A stretch of 64,000 nt of DNA from positions 2,071,501 to 2,135,500 of the forward strand of contig NC_087377.1 of the NCBI RefSeq assembly GCF_963675165.1, written 5' to 3'. This document shows positions 1 to 12,195 of this stretch, one piece after another. This stretch comes from Halichondria panicea. Lineage: Eukaryota; Porifera; Demospongiae; Suberitida; Halichondriidae. Under the pieces are notes generated by a model. The model ran no database searches and was not told where the DNA came from. It saw only the letters and a list, made by a program, of their open reading frames with translations. The position numbers were made by a program, and so were the translations under genes. The first letter of the stretch is position 1, and each line of letters opens with the position of its first letter.

Positions 1-270
1 AAACTCACTGGAGTACCCCTACTAGTGTTTGCAAATAAACAAGACCTAGGGATGGCTTTAAAAGCTGATGATGTAAGTGTACTATTCCGTTTATTCTAGC
101 TGAGAGTAGACCTTATAGTTACATGACTGATGTACCTACAAGAATTGTGTGATCATCATTGCATGTAATTCATTCCCCACAGATCAGCAACGATATGAAG
201 CTAACTGAGCTGACTGACAGACGATGGCAGATACAACCATGCTCGGCCAAAACTGAAGAAGGGATTGCGG
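1..270 (+). CDS. ARL3-like: ARL3-like small GTPase, internal exons (partial)
   Basis: Two exons can be read, 1-72 and 183-270, separated by a GT-AG intron (gtaagtg ... cccacag). The first encodes VPLLVFANKQDL, the G4 NKxD guanine-specificity motif in the form typical of ARF/ARL GTPases. The second encodes RRWQIQPCSAKTEEG, the G5 SA(K/L) motif with the WQIQ.CSA context of ARL3. ARL3 acts in ciliary trafficking of lipid-modified cargo; that role is taken from the family. The 5' exons lie outside the window. A donor gtgagtag follows position 270, but I found no convincing terminal exon (family C-terminus G-W-hydrophobic) in the next 3 kb. The copy may be truncated, or the last exon may be diverged. 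ARL2 is a weaker alternative. Confidence 0.75.
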
Positions 271-3200
271 TGAGTAGGACACTTAGCCCTAGCTATCAGC
301 GAGAATATTAGAATATTGTACCATTGAGTCTGGTTTTGGGTACCATAGAGCTGTGCCTATTGGAATTATTATACGTACTAGGTAATTGTACATGCTTTGA
401 TGTTTACTCACTGTAAAGGGTGGATGGTAAAAAGTGAGTAGTTGCTAATTTAAGTATAATACCAGACTTAGACCAACTGCAGTACTTACAGCATGCATTT
501 GAGAGCAGTATACATACATATACAATGTGCCATGAATAACTTTGATCTCAACATGCATGATGGGATAGACTGGGTACTCAAGAGTGTAAAGGCATCGTCT
601 AAAAACTAATCTGCTTCCAATCATAGGCATACCCACTGAACACTTGACTTACATGTACATCATAAGTTATGTAACCTCGATAAAAATCCATGAGTTTGAG
701 TTCTCAACTGCGCTTCAATGTTTGCCAATCTCTACACTAACACGTTACAATGTACAGATCCTGCCTTTTACTAGCCATACATAATTAAGATGCAATCACT
801 TTGTAACTTATGTTTACTGAACTAATACATTGTGTTATTTCTGTAAGTATACTTTAATTCAGAATAACGGCCGCGATTTGTGGGCTGGGGGCTTTAAGAA
901 TTCAATAATAATAACTCCAAAAACTAGTAAATGCAGTAAAAATGAGAACACAGCTTTATTATACGACAAGCACAAAAGTGTTCCAGTTTCAAATGTATAT
1001 AATCAAAACCAGAAATTTTTGCATTTGGCGACAAATGAATTTCAGCTGCAATCAGTCAGAGATGAGCAGAAGTCAAGATTAAACGTCAGGGTGAGAATTT
1101 ATAGTAACCATGGCAATATGCCAATTCAAAAGGTGAGGGGCGCCAAAATTAAAAATAGCACCAATGTTTTTTTTTGCTTGATTTTTAGCCAGGTTGAGCC
1201 ACAGTATCGCATGAGGTCAATATAATACCACACAGCACGATTATCATATTAAAAATCACCAATAAAATAGATAAGAATTGCCTCTTTGCGAAATATTAGG
1301 CTCCCCAAATTTACCTGCTATAATTATGGTAGGCACTGTTTAGGAAGTTTCTACGTGATTTTAAAGTCTAAAGGGATATAGTTGTAGTATCACGAATGTC
1401 TGAATTATTTGTTTATTTGCCTTTATACCATGAAAATACTTTTAGAACAACCACCCCCGTTCAGAAAACTTCCAAGCAGCTACTACGAACTCCCCCGGTA
1501 AGTTTTAGTTTGTTGGATTGTTTAAAGGGGTCATGAGGGAAGTCGACCACAGCACTTGTCCTCCTACTGTTGCCATAAGAATGAACTGGACAATTGCTAA
1601 TTAACCACACAATAGCATTGGCTTTATTGGATCTAGCATTTCCTCCATTGTTGTCCTTACAACATGGGGTTACGTTAACACACCAATGTCACTCAGTATC
1701 CTATCTGATTTAAGACATGCAATAGTGCAAGGCGTAGCAATTTTAGACAAGTATAGGAGGGCTCAGAGGTTGGCAAGGTGCAACTCTTATTAATGTGGCT
1801 ACCACCATGTGTGGAAATCTTTCAAAAACCGATCATCTTCAACTATAGCTCTGGTCTTCAACGTTTTCCATTTTGATGGAAAGATTATATACTAACATGC
1901 AGGAGGGGGATTCCAGCTCTCGAACCCCCTATAGGCATTATACAGAGGATACTTTACTATCTGCAAATTCTTAATTTCAAAAGCTATATAAATGGCATCA
2001 GGCTTTCATTCTGAGAATCCATATGAAAAATGTTCCCTATAGGGGGACCCTCTCCAAACTTCCTTTATATTCAATTTACCTTCTCCCAAACAATAAAACA
2101 GATAGAACCCTGACAGTCATACACTTTGCCCATAACACTTGTTCTGAGTGTGTACCCCATCAAAATCAATCATATAATTATGTATAAGCATTGAAACATC
2201 GAGAGCGTTTCTTCTCTATGGAATATTCTAACAATGATGAACAAACTTAGATACCTTGCAGTGGGACATTACTTTGCATGCACTAATGGACAGTGAATGG
2301 GCAAAGTGTAATATCTGTATTTATTTCACCTGATACGTACAGAGCTTAGTCGAAGGAAGAGAGACAGTCACACTACTTTCATTTCTGTCACGATCTTGAT
2401 AGCATAGAAACGGGAAACGAACTTGCAAGCAACAGACCATTATTATTTCATCAGTCTGCAGATGTGCATGAATATTCAAAGTGATAAGTGTTCAATGCTG
2501 TCACAAAGCACTACACATGCAGACACTAATTATGCACACTGTACTCTCTCCACAAAACCACAAGTGACTGTGCTAAACCACAAACATAAGACAATACCTA
2601 CTTCTCACAACTGAGGGTTGTCTCAGAGTCCAGGGGAGTGCCCAGGTGGTGACCAACAGACAATAACAACAAGACATGCAGGTGTTATCCAAAACTTCAT
2701 TGAACTCCCATCATACTGTAGAGACTCTTGTTTACAAATTTCAATGGCATTGGAGTGACTACCCCTTGGGAAACAACCTAGCTCCAGTACACTCTTGCAG
2801 AGTTAAGACCTGCATGGGAGAAAAAAGAATATAATTAATTATATATTGTCACTTGAGTTAATTTAAAAGTATTACAACAATTATGCTTCATGCATGAAAT
2901 TATGCTAATTAACTGTAGCTACAATCATAAGACTATAATTTTATACGGAATAATATTCCTCACTTGTCTAACGTGTGCTTGCTTCCAACACTGCACTGTT
3001 CAGTCCATAAAAATTATAATGATATAGAGTTTGTATTGCACCTCCACATACGCATGCAGTAGTCAGTCTCGCTGTGTTGTCACTAAGAGTTGAAATGTGA
3101 AAGACATCTGCAAAACAACAGTGATCGTTAGCATGCAGTTTTATAGAACATACTGAATAATGTTCCTTCACTTGTATTTGACTCACTTGTTTATTTGAGT

Positions 3201-3613
3201 GCTTCTGTTAGTAATCTAGTGCTGTGTATCTGCTGGCACATTCAGGAGTCGGTCACATCAATCTCGCTGGTTTGTGTTGTCAATTAAGAGTTGAGACATC
3301 TGCAAAACAGCAATAATTGTTAATAGGTTGCAGACTGAAATGTTGCAGAATGCAGAATGCCGAACAGCAACAACTCACGCTTGCTAGTTACATACATAAA
3401 ATAATTATTAGCACAAAAGTTACTATGATTATACCCACTATAGGTACACAACAATCCACTTACCAGTCGCTTAGGCTGGAAGGACAAGCCACCATGTTGG
3501 AGTTTCTCCACAGGGTTGAATTTCAACCACGAGGTTTAGTCGCAATCAATCGCATGTGCAGAAATAGTGAGCCCCACCCCCTTCTTCTGTTTTGAGACAT
3601 CTTCAGGTTTCAG
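271..3613. other. Region without a recognised gene
   Basis: AT-rich DNA with scattered short open frames, including one of 131 codons at 830-1225 (+) that resembles no family I know. A stretch near 1330-1400 resembles one end of the hairpin repeat at 12950-13066. The sequence at 3000-3180 is repeated in diverged form at 3230-3310. The N-terminal exons expected for the primase gene that follows were looked for here and not found. Confidence 0.5.
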
Positions 3614-5203
3614 GCTGGAAACAGAGTTGCTGAGAATGAGATTTAGAGAATTGTTAGGGTTTTCCGAGCGAGCAGAGTTCTTTAACAGCTACAAAGATGA
3701 CCTCAACTTTGATGTTGTCAGCAGGGAAGACAGTGAGGTGAGTCTATAACTATTAATTTTTAGGCAAATATAAATAAATGCTCAAATTCTTTGGCCAGCT
3801 GAAGGATGAAGAACTGAATTTCTATCGAGATAGTCCTGACAGCTTCTACATTGTACCATTTGCTGACGCCCTGGACTTGGTTCAGAGCAGACAAGTGGTC
3901 ATCAAGAGTGTAAGCTTCCATTCTGCAAGCACTGTGTGTCTGTGTGTAACCTACCGTCCCCTCAGGGCGCTGTGTACATACCCGTCAACAATGAGGAAAT
4001 GATTGCTCGTTTGGTGTGCAACAAGTTCAGACAGAAGCTTTCTGAGGAACTAGTGGTAAGTAAAACACCCCTCTCTGTACCCATCATCTACTTCATTTCT
4101 TCTTCCCCTGCAGAAGACCCGCAACCACCTACCAGTGGTGGATGATGATGAGAGGATTGCCCCTATGCTCAAGACCATCAAACATCGCTACCTTGGTGAG
4201 GACTTCTCCAGTGTGGGAGAGAATCTGCAGGGAAGCATCTCACTGGCCCAGATTGACTCCGTGAGTCTTTGTGCATGTGCTTCAGATTAGTTAAATAATT
4301 AACCATGGCTTGCATTTTTGTTGTACAGCGTAGATTTGTGTGTACGTGTGGTTATATATAGATTCCCTATATAATTTGTGTAGGTCTCGAAGCAGTCCTT
4401 TCCTCCCTGTATGAGACCCTGCGCAAAGAACACCATCTGAGGCACTTCGGTCGTCTACAGTACGGACTGTTCCTCAAGAGCATTGGACTCACACTGGACC
4501 AAGCTATGGCCTTCTGGAGAGCAGAGTTTGTCAAGAAAATGGAACCAGAGAAGGTGTACACTATTATAGGCACATGTTGTACATTTGATTTGGTGTTGAT
4601 TTCCCACAGTTTGAGAAGCAGTATGCATACAATGTGAGACACAGCTATGGTAAAGAGGGCAAGAGGGCCAACTATATACACTCCCTACAGTTGCCTCAAA
4701 ATCATTCTCTCTAACAATCCAGGCCAAGGAGACCATCACGGTGAGCTCACCTACAATACTCTTGTATACTCTCTCATACTTGTCTGTATATAATTATAGG
4801 GTGTCCTTTTCGTCACTGGGATGATAGTCACATTCGACAGATGCTCACCACTCATGGAGTTTCACATAAAAGAGTCACTAACATCACCGCCTATCTGAAG
4901 GATGACCACTACCAACTAGCCTGTCAGAAATACTATGAGATCACTCATGCTGTGAGTTAATAAATCCTTCTGCTGTTTTTATTTGTTTATAATACTGGTT
5001 TGTCATTTCAGATTGAAGCTGCCCCTTTCAGTTTGGAGCACCCCTCTCAGTATTTCCGGGAGAGCCGAATGCAGCGTGGGGACACTGGTGGTAAACAAGA
5101 GACAAGACTGCCAACTGTAAAGACTGAAGTGAAAGCAGAGGATGATTTTTGTGGAGATAATATATCAATTCAAGACATGCAGAACTTTGAAGAAGAAAAT
5201 TAA
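3614..5203 (+). pseudogene. PRIM2: DNA primase large subunit (PRIM2), 5'-truncated with two frameshifts
   Basis: Eight exons with GT-AG introns: 3614-3737, 3799-3909, 3966-4055, 4114-4260, 4384-4553, 4610-4740, 4800-4951 and 5012-5203. They match the PRIM2 C-terminal half: [66 protein letters not shown]2 is the Fe-S subunit of primase in the primase-polymerase alpha complex; all four [4Fe-4S] cysteine codons are still visible (FPPC, SCLK, GCPF, LACQ). Exon 5 is 170 nt where phase requires 183: a 13-bp deletion just after FPPCMR shifts frame into a stop. Exon 6 carries a 4-bp insertion (tata) at about 4673-4680. The net change is -9, so the last exons return to frame, but the segment between is out of frame with stops. 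No exons for the N-terminal half are visible upstream. A broken duplicate is most likely; assembly error is possible. Confidence 0.85.
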
Positions 5204-6079
5204 TGGACCAATTCTAGCTATATTCTACCACCAGTTATATCCTACCACCTGTATGTATACCACATGCTCTCTAGTAGTAAACACTCTTTGATCCGCTGTG
5301 TATACGTTTTTGTGTTGCGTGTGCCACTTGCACTTGTCATTAGCGAAAGATCAGTTCTCTGAGTCACTATAGCTATATATACTATAATGATAAGCAGAGC
5401 AGATCCTATAATATAATCTACTGAGCCAATTCAGTCAGTGCTAACGTTTAAAAAAAAAAAGCGGTCTGGCCAGAAACTGCTTAGGGGGTAAAGTACTACT
5501 TTTTAGGGTAGCATAAGTACTACTTTTTAAGGTAGCATAAGTACTGCTTTTGAGGGCAGCATAAGTACTACTTTTTAAGGTAGCATAAGTACTGCTTTCG
5601 AGGGCAGCATAAAGTACACCACACCTAGCAGTGCATACTGTGAGTTACAGAACTCCGGATAAAGTAGCGCTCTGATGGCAGATGCCAGTTTCCCGACACC
5701 CAACCACCAGCTCCGGGGAGCCCCGTGAATAACCCAAGCGCTACTTTGGGTCACCGGAAGTGGTTTGTATAAAGTGGGCAGTGAATCTGATGGTCTGTGT
5801 CTTATAAATTAGCCGCCCTTTCTAAGTCTCCTAGCTGATTATTCACCAGAAGCTAATTAATTATGGGTAATTAATTATACTTGACCTAGCCTAATTATAT
5901 TATCCCTTCACGACTCACGAGTGGACATCTTGCAACACCATGGCAACCAGATAGAAAATAGAGGGAGAAAGATGAAAAACGTAGTCATCACCAGAACATA
6001 TTAAGTAAAAGTGCTCACATTAACTGTTATTAATTTGTTTGCATTCTATGTTAGATAGTCGTATAATGGCTAAATGCAG
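5204..6079. other. Intergenic, contains a short tandem repeat
   Basis: No coding exon recognised. It holds an A-rich run near 5450 and a 24-bp tandem repeat (separate entry). A GC-richer block at about 5640-5830 resembles no RNA gene I know. Confidence 0.5.
5491..5616. repeat. 24-bp tandem repeat, five copies
   Basis: Five consecutive 24-bp units starting at 5491, 5515, 5539, 5563 and 5587, each beginning aagtact and ending gcat. Two subtypes alternate after the first unit: one with actacttttta, one with actgctttygaggg. A sixth partial unit follows. Function unknown. Confidence 0.9.
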
Positions 6080-7011
6080 CTAGTGATAGCCAATCAATTC
6101 AGGGTTCGTCATTCTCTTGTGGGTGTGGTCTGTCAATCCAATCACCAATGGGCAACGGTCGCTCCCAAACACCTCATTACAAATCACCACATCAGTTACA
6201 TGAGGGAGGAGCCGCTCAGACACCACGAAATAATCCAGTCTCCTGAAGAAAAAGAAATGTGATCATATTAAACAGTAATGTACTTAATGGCCACTCTTAA
6301 ACATCTACGATATAAAAAGCCCACCTCCTACATACCTTATTTATCGGACAGCAAAAAATAATTATTTTGGAAATTGTCCGGGTATAATTGGAACAGATTT
6401 TTATAGAGCATGTGAAGTGTCCGGAATAATTAGAACAAGCAAGCAGCTGCATGCGAGATAGCTAAGTTTAATAGAACACTGTGCGATTGAATAGTTGCAC
6501 TAGCTATCTAAAACTAGCTATCTAACTGCAGCACTCTAAGTCTTACTTGCCGTCTGTGAATGTAACTCAACTTTTCAAAGTATTGTCCGGATATTTAGAA
6601 CAAATGTAATATTAAAGCACTGGAGTGTCCGTTGTATTAGAACAACGAAAATGGCCCAAAAGAGAGTCCGGGGTAATTAGAAGTGCATGTCCTATAAATT
6701 AGAAGATAATATTATACGGTAATTATAATGGACAAACCCAAATGTTTTGTGTTATAAAATGGTTCCGCTGTAGCTATACAGCTTTGCTCACACACACAAT
6801 GAAATTACACTCTTTCTAGAGTAATGCAGAAGCACTCACCAGCCAGTGTTCTTGGCTCTGGCGTTGAACTGGTAAGTGTACGCTCCAGCGAGGTCGGGAT
6901 ACAGGTGACGGAAGGTGTCCATGAAACTCTCCTCCAGTAGCTCTGTGAAGTCCTGTCTCTCCTCGGGCGTGAAACCAGCTGTCTTTGTGTTTGTCTTGGG
7001 GTTCTTCAAAT
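6080..7011 (-). pseudogene. APEX1-like: APEX1-like AP endonuclease, two C-terminal exons, catalytic His changed
   Basis: Exon 6840-7011 encodes [18 protein letters not shown] ... [16 protein letters not shown] ... NARAKNTGW. Exon 6080-6242 encodes RLDYFVVSERLLP ... GSDRCPLVIGL and ends in TAG. Phases join correctly (TG|G for Trp). APE1 cuts DNA at abasic sites in base excision repair. The family motif is GSDHCP, whose His (H309 in human) is essential; here the codon is CGT, Arg. The first exon also lacks the 9 nt encoding WSY that are present in the second copy at 59.0 kb. Exons with the metal-binding and GDLNVAH residues were not found upstream. A non-catalytic remnant is likely. The intron between the exons carries a 385-bp insertion. 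Confidence 0.8.
6335..6719. mobile_element. 385-bp TA-flanked element with repeated internal motif
   Basis: Present in the APEX1 intron here and absent from the matching intron at 58.88 kb, where cctacata runs straight into attataatgg. The flank is TA on both sides. The ends start CCTTATTTATC and, inverted, CCGTATAATATTATC. Inside, a motif near tgtccggNNtaattagaac recurs at about 6375, 6418, 6584, 6626, 6666 and 6688, with an inverted core at 6345. There is no coding capacity. It looks like a non-autonomous DNA transposon with transposase-binding-like subterminal repeats; class by TA target site only. Confidence 0.75.
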
Positions 7012-9080
7012 CTACGAGTAGATACATACAAAATATACATGCATGCATGTACACAAAGTCAACGCAAACTCTGAAGGTATACCTATCTCTTATGCAGTGC
7101 CAGTGTGCGTACCTCCTAGCATACAGTGCCAGTGTGCGTATGTACTGACACTAAAGTTCAGAGACAGAGCAAGCTAGGACTACGTACTCTATGGTTACCA
7201 TAGTATAATACCGGAGTGTTTTAAAAAAGGGAGGCCTCCTAAGTAATTAAGAGCACTGCCTGCGAGGGGGTGGAGGAATCTCAGCCACGGCTTTGCTCGT
7301 TAGGGCCTGTGCCGGGTTAATCACAATCTATATATACATGTATATGCAACGGAGAAGTATAGCACAAGTTAATCGACTGAACTACTACTATACCCTTAAT
7401 AATGACTCACGCTTTCCCCGAAACAAGGGAGGATTAGGAGGGCCTCCTTAACCTCTCCTATATAGTCACGCCTGGATAAAGGCCGCCCAAATGCATTTTT
7501 TGGGAACTGTGAGGGAGTGATAGGAACCAGTTACATAACTCAAGTTGAGATATATACTCAGCTCATAATTATTGTTATAGTTAATGTATAATTATATGCA
7601 CAATTCCCCAAATTAATGGAGCCTCGGCTGTCAATTCCTTCGATCCTATTGACTTGACCACAAAACACTTGCAACACACATTGCATGAATATAACAAACA
7701 TTTGAATGTAACTAACATAATACGGAACACTACATGCATTCACATTAATATATACATGGCCCTCACGGTTTCTGCTGATGGACCAGATGAACCTGCAGGG
7801 ATGTTTGTGGCTGCTCAGGAGGTGGGGTAGAGAACGAAGGCGTCTGTAAAGGAGTGGATGACAGTGCATGACACAAGTGTATTACAAGAAGTGTGCTTGT
7901 GCAATCGTGGATATAATAATGGATGTGTATAAAATATTATATAGATTTAGCAATTGGTTAGAATCACTCTTTTTGCGTTATTAGGATCGTTGTTGGCTAT
8001 TGGGTCAAAGGTAGCTACTGGCAAATGTGGTCTAATGTCAGTGAGTGGGTGTTCACAATTGAACCAGCTGGTTGGAGGGGATCTACTTGCCATCATGGTG
8101 ATCATGCACCTTCTTGTGAGAGGTTCTATATATCGGGAGTAGTGCGGCACACTGGGTGGAAGAACTAGCCTGTGAGGGAATTGGAGGAATCACATAAACT
8201 AAATCAAGTACATGCTTCCGTACTATTGTACTACAAACACCTAGTGATAACTGGTTCAGTCTTGTATACGATGCGAGTGCATAAAAACAGCTGCTATAAT
8301 TATTAAATAATATTTAGCAAGAGAGGGTGCATGTGATACACAACAGTTACTAGACTAATAGTTGATGGTTTTGTTCAAGACTATGGACTTTAGAGAACTG
8401 ATTTCTCGTTCCCTCGTGACATCCCAGCAACTGGCTATCTTGTTAACTGCGACTTCTCTTTAGTTCACCTGAGAGAGAGAGAGAGAGAGAGAGAGAGGTT
8501 ACCATGCAAACAATGTAGGAGGAGGGTGTAATGTGTATAGAAATAAGTAAATTATCAATTTTCAAAAGGTATTGACTAAATATTGACCAGGTGCATGCTT
8601 CCTTTACCTTGTGAGGGACGGTATCCCAACACTTTGAAATCGGATGTTCGTAGTACAACCTCAAATTTAGCTATAAAATTCTGAAAAGTACATGCACCCA
8701 TAATAGCTCACACTATGGACAATTTGGGCTTGAAATAAATCACGGATCTAAAAACACCATTATTGGACGTTCCAAACACATTTAATTAGGCAGACAAGAG
8801 TAATGTACTGTGTTTGGTCCTGCTTGGTCTAAATACAGTTACCATAAGACCTCAATTTAAAGTGACACTTTTAAGACCTCTGCCAGAGCTAGGTTGCTTT
8901 TTTGGAGGTGAAAAATTATTCGCATCTAATTGGAGGTAGGTACACCTAGTACCAAGAATAGAGAGAGTATCGAACGTAGGCATACTGTGTATCGAAAGTA
9001 GATGTCATCACCCACACTTGGATTGTCGAATTTCCCCGTATGTCCCGAGGGGGGGGGGGGGGTAGTGGGGCAACACCAGA

Positions 9081-9197
9081 GGAGGTCTGACATGCGTGCA
9101 CGAATCACTATATAGTTCAGTGCATTGTGGTCACGTGATATGTCCAGGCCAAATGCACTAGCACTTGTAGTGATTCGTGCACGCATGTCGGACCTCC
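9081..9197. mobile_element. 117-bp inverted-repeat (MITE-like) element
   Basis: Arms of 30 bp at 9081-9110 and 9168-9197 are complementary with one mismatch; both contain the palindromic core gtgcac. The loop is 57 bp. No coding potential and no clear target-site duplication. Confidence 0.7.
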
Positions 9198-9303
9198 CCG
9201 ACCAACACATTGATGATAGGTGCACTACAACAAAGGGAGCTAGAGAGCTAGTCTATAGATAGAGTATCTGGGTCCACTCAATAAGACCTGACACTACTCA
9301 CCC

Positions 9304-9352
9304 TAGCATTGTCCAGCTCCCTCTGCAGACTAGCCACCATATCCACCAGCAG
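9304..9352 (-). other. Possible coiled-coil exon, copy 1
   Basis: Reads VDMVASLQRELDNAR on the minus strand before the donor ggtgagt. The same stretch with more than 100 bp of near-identical flank occurs at 28.64-28.76 kb, so it was duplicated as a block. The heptad-like pattern is suggestive only; the host gene is not identified. Confidence 0.35.
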
Positions 9353-9739
9353 CAGCACTTAGTCAGGATGCCTTGAGACAGTCACTCTCTGGCTAGCTCT
9401 CTCTCTTCACTGCTTGTAGCCTTGTGTGCATGGAGCCATCTCTGTTAGCAACTGGGATCTATATACTGAGCTATATACTGTTTCAATGCTGCCTAGCTGT
9501 GAAGCTCTTAGTCTAGTCTATAGCAGAGTCGAGTCTACGGTAGCTAGCTATATAGCTCAGTAGGCCATGTGCAAATTTATAAATTCATTACTGCAGTGAT
9601 CTTTACCGGATTACTGGCTAATATTTGTTCCCAAGTTTAACGATCCATACCAAGAACATTGTCAGTAAAAAAAACTCATGCCACTTCATTTCATTACCAC
9701 AATAAGCGTCAAACAAAACAAAATAATGTGCAAATGTGC

Positions 9740-12195
9740 TTATGGTTCTATAGTGTTGGTAGTGTCTGATGGTGTTGACTGATCCATGACCTCCAGTCCT
9801 GCATGAGGAGGGAGGGAGACACAAGAGTCAGCAACTAGCAAACCTACACTTGCAGTATATATCCAATACCATTTTGACAGTGTGTATTGCAAACACTTGG
9901 AATGCTGTTCTTACTATAATTATACAATTCACTATTGCATGGCACTACTGTACTGACAAGCAAGCTCACAAAGGTAATGGTCGAAGTGATCATAAACTAG
10001 GTACATTTGTAACTCACATGTATACTCCACACAGGCCTTGTGAATGCTGCGAACTGCCTCTCCGTCCTCAATCTTTGTAGCAATTTCCACTAATCGACCG
10101 TAAGTAGCTGTTGAATTCAATGGATACATTTCGAGAATACTTTTACTCTTCCACATCTTCAGAGCAGCGAGAAATCTTCCTGGGATATTATCAACCATAG
10201 AAGGACACTTATCGATAGCGTCAATCTTAGCATCACTGAGGCCCAGCCTGAGTTTGTATCTGTCATAGCCAGCAATCTCGGTAGACAACTGAAGAAGAGC
10301 TTCATCCGAGCACTCACTACTCAACTGAGCGGCAGTCGCTGTCACTATCGTCTGATGTGGTTGAACTGTACAGATCAAAGTACCTTACAATGAAAAAAAT
10401 GTAACGCACGTAGTAGCTTATAATACTCTGAACTGTACACCACATACGAGACCATGAATGTACACAATACAACTGTAAGGCTATATACACTCAACCACTT
10501 TAGACTATAATATTATACTGTACATTGACTATAATTGTTATACTTGTACAATTATTATGTCACGCGTGATTACTTTGCGCGTGTCAGCATTTATAGCAAC
10601 AAGCTAGCCTCCCCTAGCCGCTCATTGCATCATTCCCAAGTGGTTCCCTTAATTATAAGCTTAATCCCTTCACACTAAAATCAATATTTAAGTTCCAACA
10701 AACACACTTGCAATGTGAAAATGCTACAGGATTGGGCAGGGAAAGCACTAAAAAGCGTGGAAACATGCAAGGAGAGAGCTGTATACCAATGACATTGACA
10801 GTACAATCATAATTATGTTGCCAACATTTAGAATGCTGTACAGAGTTCACTATAATTATCGTGGCACTATAATTATACACGAGCAAGCTCACAAAGGTAA
10901 TGGTGAAAGTGATGATTCACTAGGTAACTCACTGGTATGCTCCACACAGGCCTTGTGAATGCTGCGAACTCCCTCTCCGTCCTCAATCTTTGTAGCAATT
11001 TCCACTAATCGATCGTAAGTAGCTGTTGAATTGGATGGATACATTTCGAGAATACTTTTACTCTTCCACATCTTCAGAGCAGCGAGAAATCTTCCTGGGA
11101 TATTATCAACCATGGAAGGACACTTATCGATAGCGTCAATCTTAGCATCACTGAGGCCCAGCCTGAGTTTGTATCTGTCATAGCCAGCAATCTCGGTAGA
11201 CAACTGAAGAAGAGCTTCATCCGAGCACTCACTACTCAACTGAGCGGCAGTCGCTGTCACTATCGTCTGATGTGGTTGAACTGTACAGATCAAAGTACCT
11301 TACAATGACAATGAAACGCACGTAGTAGCTTATAATACTCTGAACTGTACACCACATACGAGACCATGTATGTACACAATACAACTGTAAGGCTATATAT
11401 ACACTCAACCACTTTAGACTATAATATTATACTGAACTTACATTGACTATAATTTTATACTTGTACAATTATTATGTCACGCGTGATTACTTTGAGCGTG
11501 CCAGCATTTATAGCAACAAGCTAGCCTCCCCTAGCCGCTCATTGCATCATTCCCAAGTGGTTCCCTTAATTATAAGCTTAATCCCTTCACACTAAAATCA
11601 ATATTCAAGTTCCAACAAACACACTTGCAATGTGAAAAATGCTACAGGATTGGGCAGGGAAAGCACTCAAAAGCGTGGAAACATGCAAGGAGAGAGTTGT
11701 ATATACCAATGACATTGACAGTACAATCATAATTATGTTGCCAACATTTAGAATGCTGTACAGAGTTCACTATAATTATCGTGGCACTATAATTATACAC
11801 GAGCAAGCTCACAAAGGTAATGGTGAAAGGGATGATTCACTAGGTAACTCACTGGTATGCTCCACACAGGCCTTGTGAATGCTGCGAACTCCCTCTCCGT
11901 CCTCAATCTTTGTAGCAATTTCCACTAATCGATCGTAAGTAGCTGTTGAATTGGATGGATAGTCGAGAATGATGCTTTTACTCTTCCACTTCTTTAGAGC
12001 AGCGTGAAACCTCCCTGGGATGTTATCAACAGTCCGATCGATAGCACTAATCTCAGCATCACTGAGGCCCAGCCTGTGCTTGTATCTGTCATAGACAGCA
12101 ATCTCAGTAGACAACTGGAGAAGAGCTTCATCCGAGCGCTCTTGACTCGATCAACTGAGCTGTAGTCGCTGTCACTATTGTCTCATGTGGTTGAA
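9740..12195 (-). CDS. Tandem death-domain exon array, multi-death-domain gene (partial)
   Basis: Minus strand: exons 11853-12195 (broken), 10933-11280, 10018-10365 and a terminal exon 9740-9798 ending TAA. The two intact large exons are 348 nt, phase 1 on both sides, so they can be added or skipped without shifting frame. Each encodes a death-domain-like fold: AGYDRYKLRLGLSDAKIDAI, FLAALKMWKSKS, ATYGRLVEIATKIEDGE. The duplication period is about 915-920 bp and includes the introns; the first two copies differ at only a few positions. The third copy carries a 4-bp insertion near its start and a 9-bp deletion. Death domains mediate homotypic assembly in apoptosis and innate immune signalling. 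The 5' end of the gene was not found. Confidence 0.7.
11853..12195 (-). pseudogene. Frameshifted death-domain exon in the array
   Basis: 343 nt instead of 348. A +4 insertion close to the exon start (codons after AQL) puts the reading into stops. A separate 9-bp deletion removes three residues before VDNIPG. The remaining reading is still death-domain-like (YDRYKHRLGLSDAEISAID). Confidence 0.75.

Larger units (their letters stand above)
7012..9739. other. Region with no clear gene
   Basis: No complete gene seen. A possible minus-strand terminal exon at about 7752-7840 (acceptor cctttacag, Pro/Gln-rich reading, stop TGA) is weakly supported. A (GA)n run lies at 8470-8498. A minus-strand exon-like stretch at about 9304-9350, reading VDMVASLQRELDNAR before a donor, is duplicated at 28.7 kb. 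An inverted repeat at 9081-9197 is listed separately. Confidence 0.4.

Noticed and set aside
830-1225. 131-codon frame near the left end
   Set aside because: No family resemblance, low-complexity AT-rich codon use, and no splice-supported continuation of the ARL3-like gene.
5640-5830. GC-richer block considered as a small nuclear RNA or tRNA-derived SINE
   Set aside because: No A/B box, Sm site or known snRNA core could be identified by eye.
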